From NCBI GenBank assembly GCA_963666895.2, contig CAXXNS010000016.1, positions 1 to 64,000 of the forward strand: a stretch of 64,000 bases of DNA, written 5' to 3'. Source of the DNA: G963666895 sp963666895 (GTDB lineage: Bacteria; Desulfobacterota; Desulfovibrionia; Desulfovibrionales; Desulfovibrionaceae). A model generated the notes under the pieces. That model was not told the origin of the DNA and did not search any database. It was given only the letters and a program-made list of their open reading frames with translations. This document shows positions 49,793 through 58,759 of the stretch, one piece after another. How positions within the stretch are numbered: position 1 is the first letter of the stretch; each line of letters opens with the position of its first letter. The translations under genes were made by a program, and so were the position numbers.

Positions 49793-50599
49793 TCAATAGT
49801 CCTTGGCGGCCGGGCCCTCGATGCGGGCCAGCTCGGCGGTCACGTGGCCGATGACCACCTGGGCCTTCATCTTCACCGGGATGCGGTTGTCGTCGTTGGT
49901 GAACCACATCCAGATCTTGGAGTCCCGGCTCTTCTCGAACACCCCGCCCACCTCGCGGGTGTCGGGCACGACCAGGAAGGCGTCGAACTCGCCCAGGGGC
50001 ACGTCCACGCGCTCCCGGGCCACCACCTCGCCCTGGCCCACGGTCAGCTTCTTGCCGTCCGTGACCCAGCCCTTGATGACCCGGCCGATGGACAGGAAGT
50101 GGGAGCGGAAGTGGTAGAGCACGGCCAAGGGGTCCAGGGTGTCGCCCTCAAGGTCGATGCGCTGCTTGAAGCCCTGGCGGCCGTACCGTGTGACCGTGGC
50201 GTTGTCGTCGCCTCCGCTCATGCCGGGCCAGTCGAACTCCAGCCGGGTGTCCTTTTCGTAGCTCCCTTCCCGCTGGTGCTTCTCGAAACGAAAGGTGCGG
50301 TCCACGGTCAGGTCGGTCCAGGACTCCATCACGTCGCGGACCTTGTACAGGTTGTCCAGGAATTCCGAGCTGCGGGCCGTGGCCTTGAAGTGATACATGA
50401 GGGTTCCGTCATGGTCCTCCACGTCCACCACCTCCAGGGTGGCCTCCCCGGCGTAGACCACGGTCCACCACAACTCGTAGACCAGCTTTTCGCCGGGCTG
50501 GAAGGGAAAGGAGCGCTTGAGCCCGGCCCGGGCCGGAGCGCCCAGGGCAAGGCAAACCAGAACGGCGGCCAGCAAGGCCGTAAAGCGCGGGGCGTTCAG
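49793..50599 (-). CDS. DUF3108 periplasmic protein, probably starting at CTG (268 aa)
   Basis: Signal peptide (FTALLAAVLVCLALGAPARA), then a DUF3108 body (~30-265): FPFQPGEKLVYELWWTVVYAGEATLEV, a YKVRDVMESW segment and the tail MWFTNDDNRIPVKMKAQVVIGHVTAEL. The family forms a beta-barrel-like periplasmic protein of unknown function. The only start that gives a proper signal peptide and fits the AAGGAGG site is a CTG at 50599, four bases after the upstream stop. The first ATG lies 90 bases further upstream, inside the HD-GYP gene and without a signal peptide. Confidence 0.8.
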   Translation of the reverse strand: MNAPRFTALLAAVLVCLALGAPARAGLKRSFPFQPGEKLVYELWWTVVYAGEATLEVVDVEDHDGTLMYHFKATARSSEFLDNLYKVRDVMESWTDLTVDRTFRFEKHQREGSYEKDTRLEFDWPGMSGGDDNATVTRYGRQGFKQRIDLEGDTLDPLAVLYHFRSHFLSIGRVIKGWVTDGKKLTVGQGEVVARERVDVPLGEFDAFLVVPDTREVGGVFEKSRDSKIWMWFTNDDNRIPVKMKAQVVIGHVTAELARIEGPAAKDY

Positions 50600-50600
50600 C

Positions 50601-51647
50601 CTAGCCCTCCTTTTCGGGCTTGGGCCGCTCCTTGGGCCGCAGGGCGCCTTTCTGCTCCAGGAACATGAGCTTGAGCTGCTGGGAGACATCGGAGTCGTAG
50701 CCCACGTCCGAGAGCAGGGCGTTGGCCGCGGCGTCCGGGTCCATGGGATCGGCGTAGGGCCGCTTGGTGACCATGGCGCAATAGGAATCCACCAGGGCGG
50801 CCAGCCTGCCGATCCTGCTGATCTCGTCCCCGGACTTCTTCAGGGGGTAGCCCGTGCCCTTGGTCCGCTCGTGGTGCTCCATGACGCAGGCCTCGGTCTC
50901 GGGGGAGCGCAGGTCCAGCTTGGCCAGGATCTCGTTGCCCAGCTTGGGGTGCTGGAGAATCTTGTTGCGCTCGTCCGTGGTCAGGGGCGTGGTCTTGTCG
51001 CGGATGAAGGCCGGAATCTTGGTCATGCCCGCGTCGTGCAGGGCCAGGCCCACGGTCAGGTTGTCGAAGGTCTTGCGCTTGATCCCGCCTTCTTCGAAAT
51101 TCTTCTTCCGCATCTGACCGTACAGGGCCAGCCCGGCCACCAGGCAGTTGAAGGAGTGGTTGACCAGGGTGTGCTCCAGGTGCAGCCGCCGGGTCAGGGC
51201 CCGAATGCGGTGGATGTCCTCGAACAGGTACTCCGTGAGCACCATGAGGTCGGTGTAGAGCTTCTCGAACACCGGCTTCACGGGCTGGTCCATGAACTCG
51301 CCGATGCGCCGGGTCAGGGCCTGGGCGAAGATGTCCGCTATCTCGGTCTCGGTCAGGTTCTTGTCGGCCAGGACCAGGTCGAGCTGGTATGAGATGTGCT
51401 TGACGTAGACCGGATGGTCCTGCCGGGAGACGAAGATCACGCCCTGCTTGACCAGCTCGGCCAGCTCCTCCACCTGCTCGTTGGAGAGCCGCCCTCCCTT
51501 CTTGTAGTAGGGCAGCACCCGAACCACGTCCTCCTTGAGACGAAAGATGTCCAGGGGCGGGCGGTACTTGTTGAAGCTGGACAGGATTTCCTGGCCGATC
51601 TGGTAGTACTCGTCGTTGAGTCCGCTGGGAACGTCTTGCTTGGTCAT
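50601..51647 (-). CDS. Degenerate HD-GYP domain protein (348 aa)
   Basis: An N-terminal alpha-helical region (~1-160) precedes an HD-GYP-like core. The metal motif reads LALHDAGMTKIP instead of HDxGK, and GTGYP with HHERTK is retained. The change at the HDxGK Lys region may reduce or alter activity. It sits two bases after pyk and four bases before the CTG of the DUF3108 gene, inside one operon. Possible c-di-GMP binding or phosphodiesterase role is inferred from the family. Confidence 0.8.
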   Translation of the reverse strand: MTKQDVPSGLNDEYYQIGQEILSSFNKYRPPLDIFRLKEDVVRVLPYYKKGGRLSNEQVEELAELVKQGVIFVSRQDHPVYVKHISYQLDLVLADKNLTETEIADIFAQALTRRIGEFMDQPVKPVFEKLYTDLMVLTEYLFEDIHRIRALTRRLHLEHTLVNHSFNCLVAGLALYGQMRKKNFEEGGIKRKTFDNLTVGLALHDAGMTKIPAFIRDKTTPLTTDERNKILQHPKLGNEILAKLDLRSPETEACVMEHHERTKGTGYPLKKSGDEISRIGRLAALVDSYCAMVTKRPYADPMDPDAAANALLSDVGYDSDVSQQLKLMFLEQKGALRPKERPKPEKEG

Positions 51648-51649
51648 GG

Positions 51650-53065
51650 CTACTTTTCGAAGATCTTCACTACGTTGGTTTGGGTCTGCATATGGTGCTT
51701 CCTGGGCTGGCCCGCGGCCACGATGACCGTGTCGCCCGGGGCGAACCAGGGGCTGGCCATGACGAAGTTCTCGGCCCGCTCCTGGTGGTTGGCGTCCTCG
51801 CTCAGGGGCTCCACGGGCATGACGCCCCAGGACAGGTTGGTGAAGCGGCGAACCACGGTCTTGGGCGAGATGGCGAAGACCAGGTGCTTGGGACGGCAGG
51901 CGGCCATGGTCCGGGTGGTGGCCCCGGAGGTGGAGTGGCAGACCACGGCCTTGGCCCGGGTCTTGTCCGCCAGGAGGCAGGCGGCGTAGGCCAGGAACTT
52001 GGCCGGAGACTCCTGGTCGGCCGGGGCCTTGAGCATCTGCCCGGTCTCGACCATGTAGGCCTCGGCCTGCTCCCCGATCTGGCTCATGTAGGCCACTGTC
52101 TCCATGGCGTAGCGGCCGATGGCCGTCTCCTCGGAGAGCATGATGCAGTCCGCGCCGTCCAGGATGGCGTTGGCCACGTCCGTGGTCTCGGCCCGGGTGG
52201 GCATGGGGCTGGAGACCATGGACAAAAGCATCTGGGTGGCCACGATGACCGGCTTGGCGGCCAGGTTGCAGGCGCGGATGATCCGCTTCTGCATGGGCGG
52301 CAGGTCGGGCAGGTCGCACTCCAGGCCCAGGTCGCCCCGGGCCACCATGAGCCCGTCGCTCTCGATGATGATGTCGTCCAGGTTCTGGATGGCCTGGGGC
52401 CGCTCCAGCTTGGCGATGACCGGCACCTCCCGGCCGTACTCGCGCATGAGCGCCTTGAGCCGGACGATGTCCTCGGCGCGCTGCACGTAGCTCATGGCCA
52501 CCAGGTCCACGCCCAGGTCCAGCCCGGCCTTGAGATCGTCGCGGTCCTTGGCGGTCAGGGCCTCCAGCTTGGTGTCCTTGCCCGGGAAGGCGATGCCCTT
52601 GCGCGGCGGCGCGATGCCCGAGTTGTCGGCCTCCATCTTCACGGTCAGTTCGTCCACGCGCTCGGTGATCTTGAAGCGCAGCATGCCGTCGGACAGGGCC
52701 ACCACGTCGCCGATCTGGAGCTGGCGCAGGAGCTGGGGGTACTCCAGGCAGATGGTGTTGCCCGTGTACTCCTTGTCCAGGCCGGGCGCGGTGAGCACCA
52801 CCTCGTCGCCCTTGCTCACCTCCAGGGTGCCCAGGCCCAGGTCGCAGGTGCGGATCTTGGGCCCGGAGAGGTCCTGGAGGATGGACAGGGTGACCTCCAT
52901 CTCCCGCTCCAGCTCGCGGATGGCCGCCACCAGGTCGACGAACTTGTCGCCCGAGGCGTGGGAGAAGTTGAGCCGGAAAATGCGGGCCCCGGCCTCCACC
53001 AGCTGGCGGATGGCGTTCTTGTTGTCCGTGGCCGGGCCCAGGGTGGCGATGATCTTGGTGTGCAT
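51650..53065 (-). CDS. pyk: Pyruvate kinase (471 aa)
   Basis: Class II glycolytic enzyme making pyruvate and ATP from phosphoenolpyruvate. Visible are TKIIATLGPAT at the N terminus (active-site Arg in IFRLNFSH), ILQDLSGPKIR, the metal site VMVARGDLGLEC, and PVIVATQMLLSM with TRAETTDVANAI. The C-terminal allosteric domain is present at normal length. It heads a four-gene minus-strand operon ending with the glycosyltransferase. Confidence 0.97.
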   Translation of the reverse strand: MHTKIIATLGPATDNKNAIRQLVEAGARIFRLNFSHASGDKFVDLVAAIRELEREMEVTLSILQDLSGPKIRTCDLGLGTLEVSKGDEVVLTAPGLDKEYTGNTICLEYPQLLRQLQIGDVVALSDGMLRFKITERVDELTVKMEADNSGIAPPRKGIAFPGKDTKLEALTAKDRDDLKAGLDLGVDLVAMSYVQRAEDIVRLKALMREYGREVPVIAKLERPQAIQNLDDIIIESDGLMVARGDLGLECDLPDLPPMQKRIIRACNLAAKPVIVATQMLLSMVSSPMPTRAETTDVANAILDGADCIMLSEETAIGRYAMETVAYMSQIGEQAEAYMVETGQMLKAPADQESPAKFLAYAACLLADKTRAKAVVCHSTSGATTRTMAACRPKHLVFAISPKTVVRRFTNLSWGVMPVEPLSEDANHQERAENFVMASPWFAPGDTVIVAAGQPRKHHMQTQTNVVKIFEK

Positions 53066-53163
53066 GGACTGTCCTTTTGCGCCTTGGCCCCTTGTTCGGG
53101 ACGTTTCAATTCAACGTGTCGCTATCGTTGTACAAATAATCGAGCATTGCAAGAGCCGCCCAT

Positions 53164-53179
53164 CCCCGGTCGACCGGGG
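53164..53179. promoter_or_regulatory. Perfect 16-bp palindrome between pyk and mraZ
   Basis: CCCCGGTCGACCGGGG is perfectly self-complementary with no loop, which fits a protein-binding site better than a terminator. It lies about 100 bases upstream of pyk and about 215 before mraZ. No known regulator is implied. Confidence 0.35.
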
Positions 53180-53267
53180 CGACACCTCTGGAAGCCCTTT
53201 GTACCCTCTATTTTTCCCGAAGAAAACCACTCATTGATGTTGACATGCTCTTGAAAATCGAGCAGGA

Positions 53268-53308
53268 GTGGTGAAACGGGGTAATAATGTGGTAAAAAGT
53301 GGTAGACC
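53268..53308 (+). promoter_or_regulatory. MraZ-box direct repeats upstream of mraZ
   Basis: Repeated GTGGT units occur at 53268 (GTGGTGAAAC), 53278 (GGGGTAATAA), 53289 (GTGGTAAAAA) and 53299 (GTGGTAGACC), spaced ten to eleven bases. CAGGGGAGC units follow. MraZ regulators bind such tandem GTGG/TGGG repeats upstream of their own operon. A TTGACA at 53240 and a TAATAAT at 53282 are candidate promoter parts but do not pair with correct spacing. Confidence 0.7.
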
Positions 53309-53380
53309 CAGGGGAGCACAGGGGAGCCACGTGGAAGGAACGGGACCCGACATCCACCCCGGTGACAAGGTTTGAGGACC

Positions 53381-53827
53381 ATGAAGTTCCAGGGACACGC
53401 CCACCGAAGCATCGACTCCAAGGGACGGCTCATGCTGCCCCCGGATTTTCGCGACCACATCCTGGCCGAGGAACCGAACGGCCGCATCGTGCTCACCCTG
53501 TTCGAGAAGCACGTCATCGGCATGTCCCCGGCCCAGTGGACCGAAACCGAGCGCGAGATCAACAAGGTCAAGACCCCGAGCAAGGAACTCCAGCTGGTCA
53601 AACGCATCCTCTTCTCCGGGTACGAGGAAGTGAGCCTGGACAAGCAGGGCCGCATCCAACTGCCCACCCACCTACGCAAGTCCGGCCGCCTCGACAAGGA
53701 AGTGGTGGTCTTCGGCGTGGACCGGCGCTTCGAGGTCTGGGCCGGTCCGGAGTTCGAGGACATGCTGGGCCAGGATTTCGACGTTTCCCAGGAGCTGGCC
53801 GACAGCGGCGTGGAGCTGCCCTTCTAG
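53381..53827 (+). CDS. mraZ: Transcriptional regulator MraZ (148 aa)
   Basis: Two SpoVT/AbrB-like halves, the first beginning MKFQGHAHRSIDSKGRLMLPPDFRD and the second EVSLDKQGRIQLPTHLRKSG, the duplicated DXXGR pattern. MraZ usually represses or tunes the dcw operon by binding tandem repeats, and such repeats lie at 53268-53308. First gene of the dcw cluster. GAGG precedes the ATG. Confidence 0.97.
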   Translation: MKFQGHAHRSIDSKGRLMLPPDFRDHILAEEPNGRIVLTLFEKHVIGMSPAQWTETEREINKVKTPSKELQLVKRILFSGYEEVSLDKQGRIQLPTHLRKSGRLDKEVVVFGVDRRFEVWAGPEFEDMLGQDFDVSQELADSGVELPF

Positions 53828-53839
53828 GGGGCCTTCGCC

Positions 53840-54808
53840 GTGCCCGCTCCGCACGAGATACACGCCACGGTCCTCAAGGAGGAAGTGGTGCGCCGCATTC
53901 AGCCCAAGCCGGGAGGACGCTACCTGGACGGAACCCTGGGCCTGGGCGGGCACACCGAAGCCATCCTGGAGGCCGCGGGCGGCCAAGCCGAGGTCCTGGG
54001 CCTGGACCGCGACACCAAGGCCCTGGAACAGGCGAGCGAACGGCTGGCCGCATACGGGGACAGGGTGCGCACGGCGCACCTGCCCTTCAGCCGCTTCGAG
54101 GAAGCCCTGGCCGAACTGGGCTGGGACGGACTGGACGGCGCGGTGCTGGACCTGGGGGTCTCCTCCCTGCAGCTGGACGACCGGGAGCGCGGCTTCAGCT
54201 TCATGGGAGACGGGCCCCTGGACATGCGGATGGACCCCGAGTCCGGGGCGGCCCCGGCCCGGGTCCTGGTGAACAAAGGGCCCTTTGAGGAACTCAGGCG
54301 GATCATCAAGGAGTACGGCGATGAACCCCTGGCCGGAAAAATCGCCCGGGCGATCGTCAAGCAGCGGATGGACGCGGACATCGAGACCACGGCCCAACTG
54401 GCCGAGCTCGTGTCCCGGGCCTATCCGCCCGACCGCCGCCGCCAGGCCCGCAACCATCCGGCAACCAGAACCTTCATGGCCCTGCGCATCGCGGTCAACC
54501 GCGAGGTGGAGGAACTGGCCGAATTTCTCAGGCGCATGCCCGGGCCCCTCAAGCCCGGCGGGAGGCTGGCTGTGATCTCCTTCCATTCCCTGGAGGACCG
54601 CATGGTCAAGCACGCCTTCCGGGACTGGGCCCGCGACTGCGTCTGCCCGCCCAGGCAGATGATCTGCACCTGCCGGGGCCGCGCCTTGGTCCGGCTGCTG
54701 ACCAAGAAGCCGGTCATGGCCGAGGAAGAGGAAGTGGCCGGAAATCCCAGGGCCCGGAGCGCCAAACTCCGCGTGTGCGAGAAACTGCCCGAGGAGGCCG
54801 CCCCATGA
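53840..54808 (+). CDS. rsmH: 16S rRNA (cytosine-N4) methyltransferase RsmH (322 aa)
   Basis: MraW/RsmH methylates C1402 of 16S rRNA. Signatures present: HATVLKEEVV near the start, DGTLGLGGHTEAIL (SAM site), ILDLGVSS-type VLDLGVSSLQLDD and SFHSLEDRMVKHAF near the end. GTG start 12 bases after mraZ. Its stop overlaps ftsL (ATGA). Confidence 0.97.
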   Translation: MPAPHEIHATVLKEEVVRRIQPKPGGRYLDGTLGLGGHTEAILEAAGGQAEVLGLDRDTKALEQASERLAAYGDRVRTAHLPFSRFEEALAELGWDGLDGAVLDLGVSSLQLDDRERGFSFMGDGPLDMRMDPESGAAPARVLVNKGPFEELRRIIKEYGDEPLAGKIARAIVKQRMDADIETTAQLAELVSRAYPPDRRRQARNHPATRTFMALRIAVNREVEELAEFLRRMPGPLKPGGRLAVISFHSLEDRMVKHAFRDWARDCVCPPRQMICTCRGRALVRLLTKKPVMAEEEEVAGNPRARSAKLRVCEKLPEEAAP

Positions 54809-55092
54809 GCACCCCGGACAGAAAATGGTTCGTGCCCCTGCTGCTGGCCATCGGGCTGGCCCTGGGGCTCAGGCTGACCCAGGCATTGGTGAGCATCGAA
54901 CGCACCGACCTGGCCTATTCCATACGCGCGGCCGAACGGGAGCTGGCCGAGAAGCGGGAGCTGGTGGGCAAGCTGGAAGTGGAGCGCAACAACCTGCGCT
55001 CCCAGGGAGAGCTGGCCCGGTTGGCGAAGACATTCAAACTGGGACCGGCCGAGCCGGGACAGATACGGAGCGTGGAGGGCCCCGGGAGCTAA
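54805..55092 (+). CDS. ftsL: Cell-division protein FtsL-like (95 aa)
   Basis: One membrane helix (~9-30) followed by a leucine-heptad coiled coil (~38-80; AERELAEKRELVGKLEVERNN), the usual FtsL design. The position between rsmH and ftsI confirms it, since FtsL sequence is poorly conserved. It joins FtsB and FtsQ to activate FtsWI at the septum. ATG overlaps the rsmH stop. Confidence 0.9.
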   Translation: MSTPDRKWFVPLLLAIGLALGLRLTQALVSIERTDLAYSIRAAERELAEKRELVGKLEVERNNLRSQGELARLAKTFKLGPAEPGQIRSVEGPGS

Positions 55093-55128
55093 CAAGGGGT
55101 CCGAAACCGCCCACGTCAGGGAGCGACA

Positions 55129-57246
55129 ATGCGGGCGAACCAAACGCGGAAGCAAGCCGGACCGGGCAAGGCCAAACTGGTCTTCGTGGCCGTGGTCTTC
55201 GCTCTCGTCTGGCTGGGCCTCTGGGGCCGCGCCGCGTACATCCAGCTGGTCCAGGGGCCGCGTCTGGAGGAGATGGCCGCGCGCCAGAACCTGACCAGCG
55301 AGCACCTGTCCGGGCAGCGGGGCAAGATCCTCGACCGCTCGGGCCAGATCCTGGCCACCAGCGTGGAAGCCAAGTCCGTGTTCGTCCGTCCCCAGGAGAT
55401 CGAGGACAAGGACCGGGCCGCCTCCCTGCTCTCCGAGGTTCTGGGCATGGACCGGGCCGCGGTGCTCAAGCTCCTGAACAAGCCCAGCAAGTTCGTATGG
55501 GTCAAGCGACAGGTCACGGACCGCGAGGCCCTGGCCCTGGCCGACGCCGCCGCGCCCGGCGTACACCTGACCGAGGAATTCATCCGCCTCTATCCCCAGG
55601 GCCACCTGGCCGGGCAGATCCTGGGCTTCGTGGGCGTGGACGGCACGGGCCTGGAAGGGCTGGAGCGCGAGTTCGAGAACCAGCTGGCCGGGGGCTCGGC
55701 CGACCTGGTGGTCCACCGCGACGCCACGGGCAACAAGCTGGTCCTGGACACCGACGACATGGACCTGGACGTGGACGGCCGCGACCTGACCCTGACCCTT
55801 GACGTGCATATCCAAGGCATGGTGGAACAGGCCCTCGAACGGGCCGTCAAGGGCTTCGAGGCGCGCTACGGCGTGGCCGTCGTGATCCACGTGCCCACGG
55901 GCGAAATCCTGGCCCTGGCCAACTGCCCGTTTTTCAATCCCAACGACTACCGCACCTCCTCGGCCGTCCTGCGTCGCGACCGCGCCGCCCTGGACATCGT
56001 GGAGCCCGGCTCCATCATGAAGCCCCTGCTCATGGCCGCGGCCCTGGAGGAAGGCGTGGTCACCCCGGACCGGGTGTTTGATTGCGAACTGGGCAAGTAC
56101 AAGGTCGGACCGTACGTGATCCGCGACCACCACGCCTACGGCTGGCTGACCACCAACGAGGTGCTGCGCTACTCCTCCAACATCGGGGCGGCCAAGATCG
56201 CCCTGGAACTGGGGGCCGAACGCTACCGCGGCTACCTGACCCGCTTCGGCCTGGGCAGCCCCACGGGCCTGGCCCTACCGGCCGAGGCCGCGGGCACGGT
56301 CCGGCCGTGGAAGGAATGGAGCGACTTCGACCTGGCCGCCAGCGGCTTCGGCCACGGCGTGGGCGTCACGGCCCTGCAGATGGCCCATGCCTACCTGGCC
56401 CTGGCCAACCACGGCGTGACCAAGCCCCTGGTCCTGGTCAAGGGGCTGGACAGCCTCCTGGTCCAGGGGCAGCGCGTGGTCAGCCAGGAGACCGCGGACA
56501 CGGTCATGTCCATGATGCGCGAGGTGGTGGAGCTGGACGGCACGGGGCGCGGGGTGCGCATCCCGGGCATGCCCATGGCCGGCAAGACCGGCACGGCCCA
56601 GAAGGCCTCCAAAAAGGGCGGCTACGGCGAAAAATATCTTTCCAGCTTCCTGGGCCTGCTGCCGGCCGACAACCCGGAGCTGCTGGTCCTGGTCATGATC
56701 GACGAGCCCGGCCCGGTCAACGCGGGCGCCAAGGTGGCCGCCCCGGTGGTGCGCGAGATCGCCGTGGCCACCATGGCCTACTGGGGACGCCTGCCCGACC
56801 CGACCATTGCCGCCCAGTTGGCCGAGCAGGACGAGGCCGCCGACCCGACCGTGGCCGAGACCGACCTGGCCGTGGTGGAACCGGCCGGGGACAATGACCA
56901 GGGAACCCCGGCGGCCGTGGGCCAGACCGTGGCGGCCGTGGTGGAAACCGACCTTTCCGAGATCCGGGTGGCGCCGGAGCAGGCGGCCGTCATCCCGGCC
57001 ATGACCCCGGGCAAGCGCGTGCCGGAGTTGTCCGGCCTGCCCGTGCGCCGGGTGCTGGAGCTGCTGGCGCAGAAGGGCATCATCCCGGTCATCAAGGGCC
57101 ACGGCTCCACCGTGGTCGGGCAGCATCCCGACCCGGGCGAACCCTGGCCCGACCCCCAGGCAGGTGTCGAGAACCAAGAGAGCCCGGCGGGGAGCGCGGG
57201 CGAAAACCAGGAAGGGAACCATGTTTTTATTCTCTGGGTCTCCTAA
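55129..57246 (+). CDS. ftsI: Penicillin-binding protein 3 with C-terminal PASTA domain (705 aa)
   Basis: Septal D,D-transpeptidase. Membrane helix ~17-37; dimerisation domain ~50-215; catalytic domain with SxxK as SIMK (~288), SxN as SSN (~348) and KTG as GKTGTAQK (~486). A single PASTA domain (~625-680; RVPELSGLPVRRVLELLAQKG) follows a Val/Glu/Asp-rich linker. PASTA modules are common on transpeptidases of Gram-positives and also present in some deltaproteobacteria. The last ~20 residues look poorly conserved. It follows ftsL and precedes murE by 19 bases. Confidence 0.96.
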   Translation: MRANQTRKQAGPGKAKLVFVAVVFALVWLGLWGRAAYIQLVQGPRLEEMAARQNLTSEHLSGQRGKILDRSGQILATSVEAKSVFVRPQEIEDKDRAASLLSEVLGMDRAAVLKLLNKPSKFVWVKRQVTDREALALADAAAPGVHLTEEFIRLYPQGHLAGQILGFVGVDGTGLEGLEREFENQLAGGSADLVVHRDATGNKLVLDTDDMDLDVDGRDLTLTLDVHIQGMVEQALERAVKGFEARYGVAVVIHVPTGEILALANCPFFNPNDYRTSSAVLRRDRAALDIVEPGSIMKPLLMAAALEEGVVTPDRVFDCELGKYKVGPYVIRDHHAYGWLTTNEVLRYSSNIGAAKIALELGAERYRGYLTRFGLGSPTGLALPAEAAGTVRPWKEWSDFDLAASGFGHGVGVTALQMAHAYLALANHGVTKPLVLVKGLDSLLVQGQRVVSQETADTVMSMMREVVELDGTGRGVRIPGMPMAGKTGTAQKASKKGGYGEKYLSSFLGLLPADNPELLVLVMIDEPGPVNAGAKVAAPVVREIAVATMAYWGRLPDPTIAAQLAEQDEAADPTVAETDLAVVEPAGDNDQGTPAAVGQTVAAVVETDLSEIRVAPEQAAVIPAMTPGKRVPELSGLPVRRVLELLAQKGIIPVIKGHGSTVVGQHPDPGEPWPDPQAGVENQESPAGSAGENQEGNHVFILWVS

Positions 57247-57265
57247 CCGCAGGCAGGAACGAAGC

Positions 57266-58759
57266 ATGAACAACGGCGAACAAGACGGCTGGGGAACGTT
57301 GCTGGACAAAGTGGGCCAAGGGCTCATGGTCCGCACCGACTCCCGCCTCGTGCAGCCCGGGGAGGTCTTCGTGGCCTTGCCCGGGGCCAAGGTGCACGGC
57401 GCCCGGTTCATCTCCGACGCCCTGGCCCGCGGCGCGGCCCACGTGGTCACTGACCAGGCCCTGAGCGACCTGCCGTCCGAGGCCCAAGGGAAATATCTGT
57501 TCCACGCCGACCCGGCCCAGGCCCTGGGCGGGCTGGCCACGGCCTTTTTCAAGACCGATTCGCTGCAGCTCAAGCTGGTGGGCGTCACCGGCACCAACGG
57601 CAAGACCACGGTCAGCTACCTGCTGGAGCACCTGCTCACCGCGTCCGGACTCAAGGTCGGGCTGCTGGGCACCGTGGCCTACCGCTGGCCCGGCTTCTCC
57701 CTGGACGCCCGGCTGACCACCCCGGACTGCTGGACCCTGCACGAGCTCATCGCCAACATGGACAAGAGCGAGGTGGACGTGACCGTCATGGAGGTCTCGT
57801 CCCACGCCCTGACCCAGCAACGCGTGGCCGGGCTCAAATACGACGTGGCCCTGTTCACCAACCTGACCCAGGACCACCTGGACTACCACAAGGACATGGA
57901 AGACTACTTCCAGGCCAAGGCCAAACTCTTCCGGGCCTGCGGCACGGACAGCCTGTGGCGGGTGGCCAACCTGGACGACCCGCACGGCCTGCGCCTGGCC
58001 GAGGAGTGCCCGGACCGGACCGTGGGCTTCGGCCTGGGTCCGTCCACGGACGCGGCCCACGCGGCCATGCCCGACCTGGAGGTGCTGTCCGGCGAGATCC
58101 TGCAGCACGGCGTGGGCGGCATGACCCTGCGCACCCGCTACCGGGGCAAGTCCTGGGACATGGACAGCCCGCTCATCGGCGCGCACAACGCCTCCAACCT
58201 GCTGGCCGCCCAGGCCGCGGCCACCCGGCTGGGCGTGTCCTGCCGGGACATGAGAAAACTGGCCGGGTTCGGCGGGATTCCCGGACGGCTGGAACGGGTG
58301 GAGAACCCGCTCGGGCTGCACGTGTTCGTGGACTTCGCCCACACCCCGGACGCCCTGGAGAACGTGCTCTCCTCCCTGCGCGAACTGGACTTCCACCGGT
58401 TGATCGTGGTCTTCGGCTGCGGCGGGGACCGCGACCGGACCAAACGGCCCATCATGGGCCGGGCCGTGGCCCAGTACGCGGACGTGGCCGTGGCCACCTC
58501 GGACAACCCGCGCAGCGAGGACCCGGAACGCATTTTGGACGAGATCATGCCCGGGCTGCGGGAGTGCCCCAAGGTGTATCGCCAGTCCGACCGGCGCAAG
58601 GCCCTGGCCCTGGCCGCGGACCTCATGACCAAGGACGACGTGCTGGTCATCGCGGGCAAGGGCCACGAGACCACCCAGAAGATCGGCGACCAGATTCTGC
58701 CCTTCAGCGACGTGGATGAGATCAAGCGCATTCTCGAGGAGATGCATCGGTGCGGCTGA
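57266..58759 (+). CDS. murE: UDP-MurNAc-tripeptide synthetase MurE (497 aa)
   Basis: Mur ligase adding the third peptide residue. The ATP site is GVTGTNGKTTVSYLLEH (~108-124). DNPRSEDP near residue 413 is the specificity motif for meso-diaminopimelate, so the cell wall is of the DAP type. Start taken at the ATG at 57266 with AGGAA upstream. Its end overlaps murF by ten bases. Confidence 0.97.
   Translation: MNNGEQDGWGTLLDKVGQGLMVRTDSRLVQPGEVFVALPGAKVHGARFISDALARGAAHVVTDQALSDLPSEAQGKYLFHADPAQALGGLATAFFKTDSLQLKLVGVTGTNGKTTVSYLLEHLLTASGLKVGLLGTVAYRWPGFSLDARLTTPDCWTLHELIANMDKSEVDVTVMEVSSHALTQQRVAGLKYDVALFTNLTQDHLDYHKDMEDYFQAKAKLFRACGTDSLWRVANLDDPHGLRLAEECPDRTVGFGLGPSTDAAHAAMPDLEVLSGEILQHGVGGMTLRTRYRGKSWDMDSPLIGAHNASNLLAAQAAATRLGVSCRDMRKLAGFGGIPGRLERVENPLGLHVFVDFAHTPDALENVLSSLRELDFHRLIVVFGCGGDRDRTKRPIMGRAVAQYADVAVATSDNPRSEDPERILDEIMPGLRECPKVYRQSDRRKALALAADLMTKDDVLVIAGKGHETTQKIGDQILPFSDVDEIKRILEEMHRCG

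Noticed and set aside
53268..53308. Possible CRISPR-like array from regular GTGGT units
   Set aside because: Units are only five to ten bases with no spacer structure, and the position fits MraZ boxes.
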